Origin: Sphingomonadales bacterium
GTDB taxonomy: Bacteria > Pseudomonadota > Alphaproteobacteria > Sphingomonadales > Sphingomonadaceae
Assembly: GCA_016720115.1 (NCBI GenBank)
Contig: JADJXT010000002.1
Coordinates: 930,001-994,000 of the forward strand
Direction: 5' to 3'
DNA: 64,000 bases
The position numbers and the translations under genes are program-made. Below the pieces are notes generated by a model, which did no database searches, had not been told where the DNA came from, and saw only the letters and a list, made by a program, of their open reading frames with translations. Position 1 is the first letter of the stretch; the number at the start of each line of letters is the position of its first letter. This document shows, in pieces, positions 25,181 through 32,299 of the stretch.

Positions 25181-26122
25181 ATGTCTGTTTTGTCCAAGCC
25201 CTACTTCCACGACGAAGCCAAGGCTTTCACCTATTTGGAGAGCATCATCTGGGCCGATGGTGTTGTTTGCCCGCATTGCGGCATTGTGGGCGGTCGCGTT
25301 TATGATCTGTCGAACGTTCACGGCAAGGCGTCCAAGAAGTCGCCGGAAGGTGCCGTTCGTCATGGCCTTAAGAAGTGCGGTGAGTGCCGCAAGCAGTTCA
25401 CCGTGAAGGTTGGCACTGTGTTTGAACATGGCCGTATGCCGCTCCACAAGATGCTACAGGCTGTCTATTTGATGACCAGCAGCAAGAAGGGCATTTCCGC
25501 GCACCAGTTGCACCGCGTTCTGGAAATCACTTACAAGTCGGCTTGGTTTCTCGCTCACCGTATCCGCGAGGCAATGCGCTCCGGTGAGTTGTCGCCGTTC
25601 GGTTCGGATGGTGGCGCGGTGGAAGTCGATGAAACCTACATCGGCCATCGCAATAGCAGCAAGCGCGCTAAGGGTGGTCACGCTCACAAGATGGCCGTTC
25701 TATCGCTGGTTGACCGTTCCAGCGGCAAGGTGCGCTCGTTTTCGATTGACGGCACCATTGCCAGCGAAGTTCACCCGATTGTGCGTGAAAATATCGCCAA
25801 GGAAGCGCGCCTAATGACCGATGAAGCGCGCATCTACTGGAAGATCGGCAAGGAATACGCAGAGCATGGTCGCACCCTTCACGGCATTGGCCAGTATGTG
25901 AAGGGCGACGTCCACAGCAACACAGTTGAAGGCTTCTTCTCGATATTCAAGCGGGGTATGCGCGGCGTCTATCAGCATTGCAGCGAACGTCACTTACACC
26001 GCTATCTCGCTGAATTTGATTTCCGCTACAGCAATCGCGAAGCCAACGGCCTTGATGACTATCTGCGGTCGGTTGAAGCGATGAAGGGTATAAGCGGCAA
26101 GCGGCTCACGTATCGACAATAG
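25181..26122 (+). CDS. IS1595-family transposase
   Basis: 313 residues from the ATG at 25181, which follows AAGGAG; the frame is open far upstream across the terminase antisense but that part is not coding. An N-terminal zinc ribbon (CPHCGIVGG near residue 30, KKCGECRKQFTVKVGTVFE near 64) is typical of IS1595/ISXO2-like transposases. The DDE-type core follows: VEVDETYIG near 148, LMTDEARIYW near 212, and HSNTVEGFFSIFKRGMRGVY near 246. It is apparently intact, ends in TAG, and is followed by a perfect palindrome and a terminator. Confidence 0.92.
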   Translation: MSVLSKPYFHDEAKAFTYLESIIWADGVVCPHCGIVGGRVYDLSNVHGKASKKSPEGAVRHGLKKCGECRKQFTVKVGTVFEHGRMPLHKMLQAVYLMTSSKKGISAHQLHRVLEITYKSAWFLAHRIREAMRSGELSPFGSDGGAVEVDETYIGHRNSSKRAKGGHAHKMAVLSLVDRSSGKVRSFSIDGTIASEVHPIVRENIAKEARLMTDEARIYWKIGKEYAEHGRTLHGIGQYVKGDVHSNTVEGFFSIFKRGMRGVYQHCSERHLHRYLAEFDFRYSNREANGLDDYLRSVEAMKGISGKRLTYRQ

Positions 26123-26123
26123 A

Positions 26124-26139
26124 TTGTCAACGTTGACAA
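26124..26139. promoter_or_regulatory. Perfect 16-bp palindrome TTGTCAACGTTGACAA
   Basis: This lies two bases after the transposase stop. It is self-complementary without a loop, so it fits a dimeric DNA-binding protein better than a terminator. The winged-helix-like protein encoded at 26514-26921 is a possible ligand within the element, by inference only. Confidence 0.4.
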
Positions 26140-26284
26140 CAAGGAAACTGGTCTAAGCCGTAAGCGAAAAAATCGTTCGCGTTGGCGCTGCAAATCTCAT
26201 CGTAATTTGAGGCAGAAAGTGCGCCCAAAACCGTGACTAAAAATGCGCTCAAAAATTGATTGCAGAATTGATGGCCAAATCAAT

Positions 26285-26319
26285 GAATCAACTTTGGACA
26301 AGATTGATTCAGTTTTTTT
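26285..26319 (+). terminator. Intrinsic terminator after the transposase gene
   Basis: A 7-bp stem GAATCAA/TTGATTC with a 12-base loop is followed by AG and seven T. It is 160 bp after the transposase stop on the same strand. The 140-bp stretch between palindrome and terminator shows no gene. Confidence 0.6.
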
Positions 26320-26357
26320 ACGATTTTCGTATAGTTTGAAAATTGGAAATGACAGAC

Positions 26358-26392
26358 AAACCCCGCGAAGGTGTCTACCAATTCCGCTTTTG
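26358..26392 (-). pseudogene. tRNA-Leu remnant lacking the anticodon arm
   Basis: On the minus strand GCGGAATTGGTAGACACC is joined directly to TTCGCGGGGT. These match the D-arm (GCGGAATGGTAGACGC) and variable arm (TTCGCGGGGT) of the tRNA-Leu at 26948-27035. The whole anticodon arm, T-arm and acceptor are missing. It lies immediately downstream of the other tRNA. Confidence 0.55.
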
Positions 26393-26466
26393 CGCTTCCG
26401 GCTGGGCTCGAACCAGCGACCTTCGATTTAGCGGACCGACGCTCTATCCAGCTGAGCTACGGAAGC
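26393..26466 (-). tRNA. Class I tRNA with anticodon GCU and an abnormal C33
   Basis: The cloverleaf is complete: acceptor GCTTCCG/CGGAAGC, D-arm GCTC/GAGC, anticodon stem TCGGT/ATCGA (one G-U pair), 5-base variable loop AGGTC, T-arm GCTGG/CCAGC with TTCGAGC. The anticodon loop is CCGCTAA, so positions 34-36 are GCU (Ser codons AGC/AGU) but position 33 is C instead of the near-universal U. The variable loop is short, unlike normal tRNA-Ser. A20 and C35 are arginine identity elements. Discriminator is G; CCA is not encoded. It could be charged with Arg or be nonfunctional. Confidence 0.7.
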
Positions 26467-26475
26467 CACAAAAGC

Positions 26476-26510
26476 AAACGCCGGAAGCTCTAGTCAGCTT
26501 CCGGCGTTTT
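26476..26510 (-). terminator. Intrinsic terminator of the winged-helix-like gene
   Basis: A perfect 14-bp stem AAACGCCGGAAGCT/AGCTTCCGGCGTTT has a 6-base loop, located 4 bp after the minus-strand stop at 26514. Its minus-strand tail is CGTTTGCTTTT. The plus-strand reading also ends in TTTT. Confidence 0.7.
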
Positions 26511-26513
26511 CTA

Positions 26514-26921
26514 TCAGACGGCCCTCAAAGTTTGCTCAAAAGGGCGGTATGGTGCTTGGGGAGCAAATTTCTTTTCGTAGTAGCGCTCGCCGTCATATTC
26601 TAGAGCGCCATCTGCTTTAAGGCGAGACAAGATGGAGCCGACCGTGTCAGGCGCGACGGACGGAATAGTGATCCGAACAGCCTCATCAACCTCTTTTGAG
26701 GTTGCTCCGCGCTCGGCAACTTCACGCATATAATCCAGGACAAGCGGCTTGACGTTCGGTGACCGCTTACGGACGGTGCGCTCAACTGGGATAGGCTCAC
26801 CGGAAAGCTCTCGCAGAAGGTCTACCAGAGTTTCTTCCTTGACCCGCAAGCGTTCGATCTGGCTGCGAACAGCTTCTAGCTGTTGTTTGATCACGCTCAT
26901 TTGGTGGTTTCCTCTAGCCAT
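26514..26921 (-). CDS. Small winged-helix-like passenger protein, unknown function
   Basis: 135 residues. AAGGAG precedes the ATG at 26921; an ATG at 26900 is also possible. Residues 8-45 form a charged coiled-coil-like helix (IKQQLEAVRSQIERLRVKEE). Residues 60-125 look like a winged helix: VLDYMREVAERGATSKEVDE, VAPDTVGSILSRLKADG, then a beta wing ALEYDGERYYEK. It could be a regulator of the element or a phage-type DNA-binding protein. It is flanked by the two tRNA genes in the same orientation, so all three may share a transcript, although a terminator separates it from the downstream tRNA. Ends in TGA. Confidence 0.65.
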   Translation of the reverse strand: MARGNHQMSVIKQQLEAVRSQIERLRVKEETLVDLLRELSGEPIPVERTVRKRSPNVKPLVLDYMREVAERGATSKEVDEAVRITIPSVAPDTVGSILSRLKADGALEYDGERYYEKKFAPQAPYRPFEQTLRAV

Positions 26922-26947
26922 GTTATACTCCTTGAAAATGACTGACT

Positions 26948-27035
26948 TGGTGCCCGCAGGGGGACTCGAACCCCCATACCCCGCGAAGGATTTTGGTTTT
27001 AAAGACCACTGCGTCTACCATTCCGCCATGCGGGC
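26948..27035 (-). tRNA. Class II tRNA-Leu-like gene, anticodon by structure UUA (ochre-reading)
   Basis: Leu-type body: acceptor GCCCGCA/TGCGGGC, D-loop AATGGTAGAC, long variable arm (AATCCTTCGCGGGGTAT), T-arm GGGGG/CCCCC, discriminator A and an encoded CCA. The anticodon helix TGGT/ACCA closes a 7-base loop CTTTAAA with U33, putting UUA at positions 34-36. That would read the stop codon UAA. Shifting the loop by one to obtain the ordinary Leu anticodon UAA destroys the stem (C-C, G-A and G-A oppositions). Automated tools may still label it Leu(TAA). Confidence 0.75.
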
Positions 27036-27114
27036 ACGGCCTCTTGATAACGTGCCGCTATCAAGCCCACAAAGATGTATTATCAAGAACACGACGAATG
27101 GAGTTTGAATCGCG

Positions 27115-27258
27115 ATGAGTGGAACAACACAAGAACCTGACCAGCTTCAGAAGTTCAAAGAAGCCGCTCGCAAGGCTGAAGCCGATGAAGATGAAGCCGC
27201 ATGGGAAGCGCGATTAAAGAAGATCGCGAAGCATAAGCCGGTGGAGAAGGCCAAGTGA
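27115..27258 (+). CDS. Short charged passenger protein, 47 residues
   Basis: ATG at 27115 to TGA at 27256-27258. The product begins MSGTTQEPDQLQKFKEAARK and continues with a Glu/Ala/Lys-rich helix (ADEDEAAWEARLKKIAKHKP), likely a single coiled helix. Its stop overlaps the GTG start of the next gene (GTGA), which supports both being real. A similar size and composition is common among phage-borne small proteins. Function unknown. Confidence 0.55.
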   Translation: MSGTTQEPDQLQKFKEAARKAEADEDEAAWEARLKKIAKHKPVEKAK

Positions 27259-27485
27259 TCTTGGTGCACGTCCGCATCGATGGCGACCAGTATGATTGGT
27301 TTGACGGTGAATGTGAGTTTCCCGTTCTGCCTCCCGTTGGCAGCACAATCAGGGTAATCGACAGAAACGCCAATATGCGTGAATTGACGGTTGAACGAAT
27401 AATTGTGGAAGGTGTTAGGGCAAAATCGGAATTAAAAGGACTAGCTGGCAAGCAAGAGATAACGCTGTTTGCTTCCGAACTTTAG
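27255..27485 (+). CDS. Small passenger protein, 76 residues, unknown function
   Basis: GTG start at 27255 inside the stop of the preceding gene, with GGAGAAGG 6-13 bases upstream. The sequence is beta-rich: VHVRIDGDQYDWFDGECEFP, then PVGSTIRVIDRNANMRELTVERIIVEGV. It resembles small phage or plasmid accessory proteins with an SH3-like or OB-like barrel, but no family is recognised. Ends in TAG. It forms a two-gene operon with 27115-27258. Confidence 0.6.
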   Translation: MILVHVRIDGDQYDWFDGECEFPVLPPVGSTIRVIDRNANMRELTVERIIVEGVRAKSELKGLAGKQEITLFASEL

Positions 27486-27502
27486 GCCCACATTGCGGCG
27501 GC

Positions 27503-27856
27503 TCATCCGATTTTATTGCCCTTGTGTCGGTTGGCAGTCCCATGATCCTCAATGGCTGTATCCATCCCGTTTATCGTATTATCCTCTACAACAGCCCCTT
27601 TGACGCCGGGGCCTAAATAGATTCCAATTGAGCCTTGTTGCTTGTCTGGTGCAGGCGGCGCTTCCTTGCTCCTTGGCGCAGTCCACCAAAGATAAACAAG
27701 GCCGATAAAGCCAACTGCAAGGCCCAAGAGTCCAGCCACCAGCAATATCTGGAAATATGGCGAACTGTCTGGGAGTGCAAAAGAGCCTATCATAGCCGCA
27801 CCGCCGAAAGCGAATAATGTTCCGTATATAGTGGCTTCGATTGTGCGCCTATCCAT
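27503..27856 (-). CDS. Two-helix membrane passenger protein, unknown function
   Basis: 117 residues. Two membrane helices (IYGTLFAFGGAAMIGSFAL near residue 10-28 and ILLVAGLLGLAVGFIGLVYL near 37-56) are followed by a polar tail. The last 40 residues (SIGIYLGPGVKGAVVEDNTI, then NGMDTAIEDHGTANRHKGN) look like one or two rungs of a parallel beta-helix. It is convergent with the small operon and its start lies 42 bp inside the right end of the transposon. Ends in TGA. Confidence 0.6.
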   Translation of the reverse strand: MDRRTIEATIYGTLFAFGGAAMIGSFALPDSSPYFQILLVAGLLGLAVGFIGLVYLWWTAPRSKEAPPAPDKQQGSIGIYLGPGVKGAVVEDNTINGMDTAIEDHGTANRHKGNKIG

Positions 27857-27920
27857 ACCCGCCTCATATCAGCGACGAACCTCGCTGGAAAGCAGTGGGT
27901 TTGTAAAAGGTATAATTGCC

Positions 27921-27928
27921 CAATATGT
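27921..27928. repeat. 8-bp target-site duplication, right copy (CAATATGT)
   Basis: Direct repeat of 25113-25120, immediately outside the right inverted end. Joining the flanks with one copy reconstructs the empty target between the gp1-like gene and the FAH gene. The 80 bp that follow up to the FAH stop show no feature. Confidence 0.85.
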
Positions 27929-28010
27929 GCCATAATGGCGTTACGATGTCAAGATAAATTATCCTATTTGGTTAGTGCGTTTGTAGCATCGCTATCACCA
28001 GCGCAGGGTT

Positions 28011-28850
28011 TCAGCCTTCGGCGACCATCCTGCCTTCGATATAGCCGAGCCCGTCAATCTCGCAGCGCACGATATCGCCTGCCTGCAAAAACTGGCGCGG
28101 GTCCATTGCCATGCCGACGCCGCCGGGGGTGCCGGTGAACAGGCAATCGCCGGGTTCGAGCGTCATCCCGACCGAGAGATGCTCCACCTGCTGCCAGATG
28201 TTGAAGACGAGGTGCCTGCTGTTCGAATCCTGCCGTTTTTCGCCGTTGACGAAGCAGCGCAGGCCCAGATCGTGCGGATCGCCGACCTCGTCCGCTGTCA
28301 CGATCCACGGCCCCATCGGGGCATGGGTATCAAAGCTCTTGCCGAGCGACCATTGCGGGCTGGCCTGTTGCCACATCCGCTCGGTCACATCATTGCCGAC
28401 GCAATAGCCGAATATCGCCGCAGGAGCATCATCGGCGCCCAGACGCTTCCCGCCCTTGCCGATTACCGCCACCAGTTCGACTTCATAGTCATTGGCCACC
28501 GTATCCTTGGCAATTTCGATATCGTCATAGGGGCCGTTGACGCTGGTCTGCGCCTTGGTGAACCACACCTGCCGCTGCGGCACTTCCATTTTCGATTCTT
28601 CAATATGGTCGGCATAGTTGAGGCCGATGGCGAAAATCTTGCCCGGGCGCTGCACCGGCGCCTCCAGCTTCACCGAAGCCAGCGGCACACCGCCGCCCGC
28701 CGCCGCCTTCGCCTCAAGACCGGGCTTCAGCGCATCCCAGCCGCGGATCAGATCGATCATCGTGCCTTCGACACCGCTGTCGATAATCTCGTCGCCGACG
28801 ACGATGCCGGTGCGTGTCCGGCCATTAGCGGTATAGGTTGCGAGTTTCAT
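28011..28850 (-). CDS. Fumarylacetoacetate hydrolase (FAH) family protein
   Basis: 279 residues. FAH fold signatures: IFAIGLNYADHIEESKMEVP near residue 70, WFTKAQTSVNGPYDDI near 95, the metal-binding pair in NDYEVELVAVIGKGGKRL near 122-128, and IFGYCVGNDVTERMWQ near 148. The C-terminal block LFTGTPGGVGMAMDPRQFLQ follows near 240. The family includes fumarylpyruvate hydrolases, 2-hydroxyhepta-2,4-diene-1,7-dioate isomerases and acylpyruvases of aromatic-compound degradation; the exact substrate is unknown. It overlaps the GST gene by ATGA, suggesting a joint role in a maleyl/fumaryl-pyruvate type pathway. Confidence 0.88.
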   Translation of the reverse strand: MKLATYTANGRTRTGIVVGDEIIDSGVEGTMIDLIRGWDALKPGLEAKAAAGGGVPLASVKLEAPVQRPGKIFAIGLNYADHIEESKMEVPQRQVWFTKAQTSVNGPYDDIEIAKDTVANDYEVELVAVIGKGGKRLGADDAPAAIFGYCVGNDVTERMWQQASPQWSLGKSFDTHAPMGPWIVTADEVGDPHDLGLRCFVNGEKRQDSNSRHLVFNIWQQVEHLSVGMTLEPGDCLFTGTPGGVGMAMDPRQFLQAGDIVRCEIDGLGYIEGRMVAEG

Positions 28851-29488
28851 GCGGCAAGCCCCAGCATCTTGCGCTCGCGCGGGATCCAGGTGGCAAAGCC
28901 GGGGCGGGCCCAGATTGCGGCGAGCCAGGCGGTGAGTTTGGGATATTTGGCGGCGTCGGGAACGATGCCGAGATGCGCGGTGTTGACCAGCGGACTGGCG
29001 ACGGCAATGTCGGCCAGCGTCAGCCGGTCGCCGACCAGATAGCCCGACGCCGGGATCGCGCCTTCGAGATAGTCGTAACAGGGCAGCAGATCGGCCTCGC
29101 CCTGTTTGGCGGCCTCCTCATCCCCCGGCTTTCCAAGGAATTTGGGGGATACCACCCGGTTGAAGAAAATCTTGCCGCCCGCGGCGGTCACGATCGTATC
29201 GGCAAACTCCTCGAACCAGATTGTCCGCGCGCGCTCCGCCGGATCGGCGGGGAGCATTGCGGGTTCGGGGAATTTGGCTTCGAGATAGGTGATGATCGCG
29301 GTCGAATCCGAAATCCTGAAATCGCCATCGCGAAAACCCGGCATCTTGCCGAACGGGCTGCAGGCAATGAAATCCGGATTGGGGTCGCCGATGCCGACCG
29401 GCACCAGTTCCAGCTCGATCCCCTTTTCGGCGGCATAGGCCAGAACCTTGCGAACAAAGGGGGAGAGCGGCGCGCCATAGAGAATCAT
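28847..29488 (-). CDS. Glutathione S-transferase family protein
   Basis: 213 residues from the ATG at 29488, with AAGGA eight bases upstream; an ATG three codons earlier also fits. The N-terminal thioredoxin-like domain reads MILYGAPLSPFVRKVLAYAA, with Ser/Pro near the usual catalytic position, and FGKMPGFRDGDFRISDSTAI contains the cis-Pro and glutathione-binding E/DS motif. The helical C-terminal domain starts around residue 90 and has GDRLTLADIAVASPLVN. Its coupling with an FAH-family gene suggests a maleylacetoacetate/maleylpyruvate isomerase-like role, by inference. Confidence 0.85.
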   Translation of the reverse strand: MILYGAPLSPFVRKVLAYAAEKGIELELVPVGIGDPNPDFIACSPFGKMPGFRDGDFRISDSTAIITYLEAKFPEPAMLPADPAERARTIWFEEFADTIVTAAGGKIFFNRVVSPKFLGKPGDEEAAKQGEADLLPCYDYLEGAIPASGYLVGDRLTLADIAVASPLVNTAHLGIVPDAAKYPKLTAWLAAIWARPGFATWIPRERKMLGLAA

Positions 29489-29623
29489 TGCAGACATCCT
29501 TCCATTTCCTGATTGTTCCGCAGACTGACACTTTAGTTGCATATTGCAACCGGCAAATGGCTTTACTTGCCAATCGCGCCCAAGCGGTTAAGCCCTTGAT
29601 CCCGAACCACGATGGGGGATGCA

Positions 29624-32260
29624 ATGGAAGGCCTGTTACTGCTGATCGTTCTGGTCCTCGCGGTCTGGCTGCTCAACCTCAACGGGCGCATCAAATTTCT
29701 GGAAGAACGCATCGGGATATTGATCGACCGGATGAATGCAGGATCGGCACCACCGGTCGCGGCGCAGCGCGACGTGCCGGAAGAAACGCCTGAACCCGAA
29801 GCCCCCATCATTCCCAAGGCCGCAGCCATGGCCTATGCGAGCCGCAAGCCCGCAACCGTGAAGGGCGAAGTTCCGGCTGAAAAGCCGCACGCCACCATCG
29901 AAGCGTCGCCACCCCGCCCGCAACCGGAGGTGGATGCTGCCCCACAGAGAAACTGGAGCTTTGAGGAGCTGGTCGGAGGCAAGCTGCCAATCTGGGTCGG
30001 CGGAATCTCGCTGGTCTTCGCGGGCTTCTTCCTCGTCCGTTACACCATCGATGCAGGCCTGCTCGGCCCCGGCACACGATCGGTATTGGCGAGCCTGTTT
30101 GCGCTGCTGCTGATCGCGGGAAGCCGATGGGGCGGGCGGCTGCCCAAGATCGGCGCCTCCTTCACCGCCGATCCGCGCATCGCGCAATCGCTCGCCGGGG
30201 CGGGGATCGCGATCCTCTATGGCACGCTCTACATGGCGGCGGAAATCTATGGCCTGATCGGCGTTCCGGCAGCCTTTGCGCTGCTCGTCGCGACCACCCT
30301 GCTCGCCTTCGCGCTCGCGCTCCGCCATGGCCCGCCGACCGCGCTGATGGGGCTGATCGGCGGTTTTGCCGCGCCCTGGGTCGCGGGGCTGGGGGCGGAC
30401 AATGTGCCGGTGCTGCTGCTCTATCTCGGCGTTTTTCTGGCTGGCCTGTTCGGGCTGGCGCTCTGGCGGCGCTGGCTGTGGCTGCTGCTGCTCGCCAGCG
30501 GCGGCAGCGCGCTGTGGACCATCGGCCTGATTGTCACGGCGGAAAGCGCCTTGCCGCTGCTCGGGCTGTTCGTGCTCGTCGCGGGCGGCGCGGCGGTGCT
30601 GGTGGGCGAACGCTTTGCCGATGCCGATCCGCGTCTGGAGGCGATGGCGCGCTACGCGCCGATGGCACTCGCGCTGGTGCAGTTGGCGATGCTGCTGCCG
30701 CGTTTGCAGTTCGGCTGGATGGGCTGGGCCTTTTACGGCGCGCTCTCCGCCGCAGCCATCGCGCTCGCCTGGCGCGACGAGCGGCACATGCCGAGCCTGT
30801 TCGGCGCGCTCCTCCTCTGCCTGATGCCCCTCGCGGCAGGCTGGGACAGCCAGGCATCGCGCGCAATGATGATCGCCGCTTCGCTCGGCACCGCCCTGCT
30901 CTTCGGCGTTCCCGCGCATTGGCGGGCACGCAGCGAGCGACCCAGCCGCGCCTATTGGGCGATGCTCGCGCTGATGGCGCAGGCGGTGCCTTTTGCAGCG
31001 GCATTCGGGGTTGCGAAGGCCGACTATGCCGACAGCATCTGGGCGGCGATATCGGCGCTGCTCATTTTCCCCGCCGCCTTCATCGCCTGGCAGTGGCAAA
31101 AGGCGGAAAGCCGCATCGACCAGATCGTGCAGGTCGGCGGTGCGGCACTGGCAGCGGCGATGGCATGGCTTGCCCTCACCCTGCTGCTGCCCGAAGATTA
31201 TTTTGCCAGCACGATCCTTGCCGTTGCAGCAGCGTTGGCCGCATGGGCCGTTCGGACCAGCGGCGGCGCGATGCAGAGGCTGGCCGCGATACCGCTGGGC
31301 TTCGGCATCCTTGCGCTCGCCATCGGTTCGTGGCGTTTCCTCGATGCGCTGGGCGATGCGCTGGGCGGAGAGATACTGACGGTTTCGGCGCTGCCCGAAA
31401 TCGCGGAAGCCGCGAGGATGACCCTGCTGCCCGCGCTGCTCGCCTGCGCCATTGCCGCGCTGCCGATATTCGCGCCCGGTCGCCGGGCAAGGCGCGCGGC
31501 GTGGCTTGCCGGCGGCACCGGCCTGCTCGCTTTCCTCTGGCTGATCGCCAAGCAGGTCGCGCATATCGACAGCCCGTCGCAGTTCATCACCCTCGGCCTT
31601 GCCGAACGCGTGGTGATGACGCAGGCCCTGTTCCTTGCCGGATGGCTGGCGATACGCAGCGCCAGCGACTGGTCGGATATCAGGGCGCGGGCGGGACTGG
31701 CCGCGACCGCGCTGGCGCTGTTCCGGCTGTGCTGGTTCGATCTGGGCGTGTTCAACCCGCTTTACCAGCCGCAGGCGCTGGGCCCGGCGCCGATCGCCAA
31801 TCTCGGCACCGTCCATCTCGGCCTTGCTGCCTTCTGGCTGTGGCAACTTGCGTGCAGCCCGATTGCGGCATCGGCGCATCGCCTGTTGCCGAGGCTGGCG
31901 GAGGTCGGCAGCCTGCTGGCGATGGTGCTGACCGCGCTGGTCACCGTGCGCCAGCTGGTGCAGGGCAATCTGGTTTCGGGGGCGACGATCGATGTCGGGG
32001 AGAATTATCTCTATTCGGCGGCGCTGCTTGCGCTGGCGATCGGCTGGCTGGCGATCGGCATCAAGACCGGGCTTGCCATCCTCCGCCTCGCCGGGCTGGC
32101 GCTGCTCACCGTCGTTACATTGAAGGTCTTCCTGATCGACGCGGCGGCATTGGTGGGCGTGCTGCGCATCCTTTCCTTCATGGGGCTGGGGATCGCGCTG
32201 ATCGGCATCGGTTGGGCCTATGGCCGCGTGATGCGCGCAGGCGCGGCCCCGACCGATTAA
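29624..32260 (+). CDS. DUF2339 polytopic membrane protein
   Basis: 878 residues from the ATG at 29624, which follows GGGGGAT; an upstream ATG at 29612 lacks a ribosome-binding site. One N-terminal membrane helix is followed by a short coiled segment (LNGRIKFLEERIGILIDRM) and an Ala/Pro/Glu-rich linker. After NWSFEELVGGKLPIWVGGIS, the hallmark of DUF2339, come more than 20 further membrane helices. Function is unknown; the domain is widespread as a predicted large membrane protein. Very high G+C creates long open frames on other strands, which are shadows. Confidence 0.85.
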   Translation: MEGLLLLIVLVLAVWLLNLNGRIKFLEERIGILIDRMNAGSAPPVAAQRDVPEETPEPEAPIIPKAAAMAYASRKPATVKGEVPAEKPHATIEASPPRPQPEVDAAPQRNWSFEELVGGKLPIWVGGISLVFAGFFLVRYTIDAGLLGPGTRSVLASLFALLLIAGSRWGGRLPKIGASFTADPRIAQSLAGAGIAILYGTLYMAAEIYGLIGVPAAFALLVATTLLAFALALRHGPPTALMGLIGGFAAPWVAGLGADNVPVLLLYLGVFLAGLFGLALWRRWLWLLLLASGGSALWTIGLIVTAESALPLLGLFVLVAGGAAVLVGERFADADPRLEAMARYAPMALALVQLAMLLPRLQFGWMGWAFYGALSAAAIALAWRDERHMPSLFGALLLCLMPLAAGWDSQASRAMMIAASLGTALLFGVPAHWRARSERPSRAYWAMLALMAQAVPFAAAFGVAKADYADSIWAAISALLIFPAAFIAWQWQKAESRIDQIVQVGGAALAAAMAWLALTLLLPEDYFASTILAVAAALAAWAVRTSGGAMQRLAAIPLGFGILALAIGSWRFLDALGDALGGEILTVSALPEIAEAARMTLLPALLACAIAALPIFAPGRRARRAAWLAGGTGLLAFLWLIAKQVAHIDSPSQFITLGLAERVVMTQALFLAGWLAIRSASDWSDIRARAGLAATALALFRLCWFDLGVFNPLYQPQALGPAPIANLGTVHLGLAAFWLWQLACSPIAASAHRLLPRLAEVGSLLAMVLTALVTVRQLVQGNLVSGATIDVGENYLYSAALLALAIGWLAIGIKTGLAILRLAGLALLTVVTLKVFLIDAAALVGVLRILSFMGLGIALIGIGWAYGRVMRAGAAPTD

Positions 32261-32299
32261 GTCTTGCCCGGATAGAGAAACCGCCTAGAGCGAGCCACC

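Larger units (their letters stand above)
25121..27920 (+). mobile_element. IS1595-family transposon with tRNA and small-gene passengers
   Basis: A 2,800-bp element. The left end reads GGCAATTATATACTTTACAA and the right end, read inward, GGCAATTATACCTTTTACAA; both continue into ACC, giving 20 matches in 23. It is flanked by 8-bp direct repeats CAATATGT. It contains an IS1595-type transposase (25181-26122), a terminator, a tRNA-Leu remnant, two tRNA genes, a winged-helix-like gene, a two-gene small operon and a membrane-protein gene. Composition is more A+T-rich than the flanks. Members of this IS family are known to carry passenger genes; tRNA passengers are unusual as far as I know. Confidence 0.85.

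Noticed and set aside
29636..31879. 747-residue open frame antisense to the DUF2339 gene, and an 802-residue plus-strand frame at 30127-32535
   Set aside because: Both are shadows of a very G+C-rich coding sequence. They have skewed Arg/Ala/Gln or Arg/Gly content, no domain sense, and the DUF2339 frame has clear family motifs and membrane helices.
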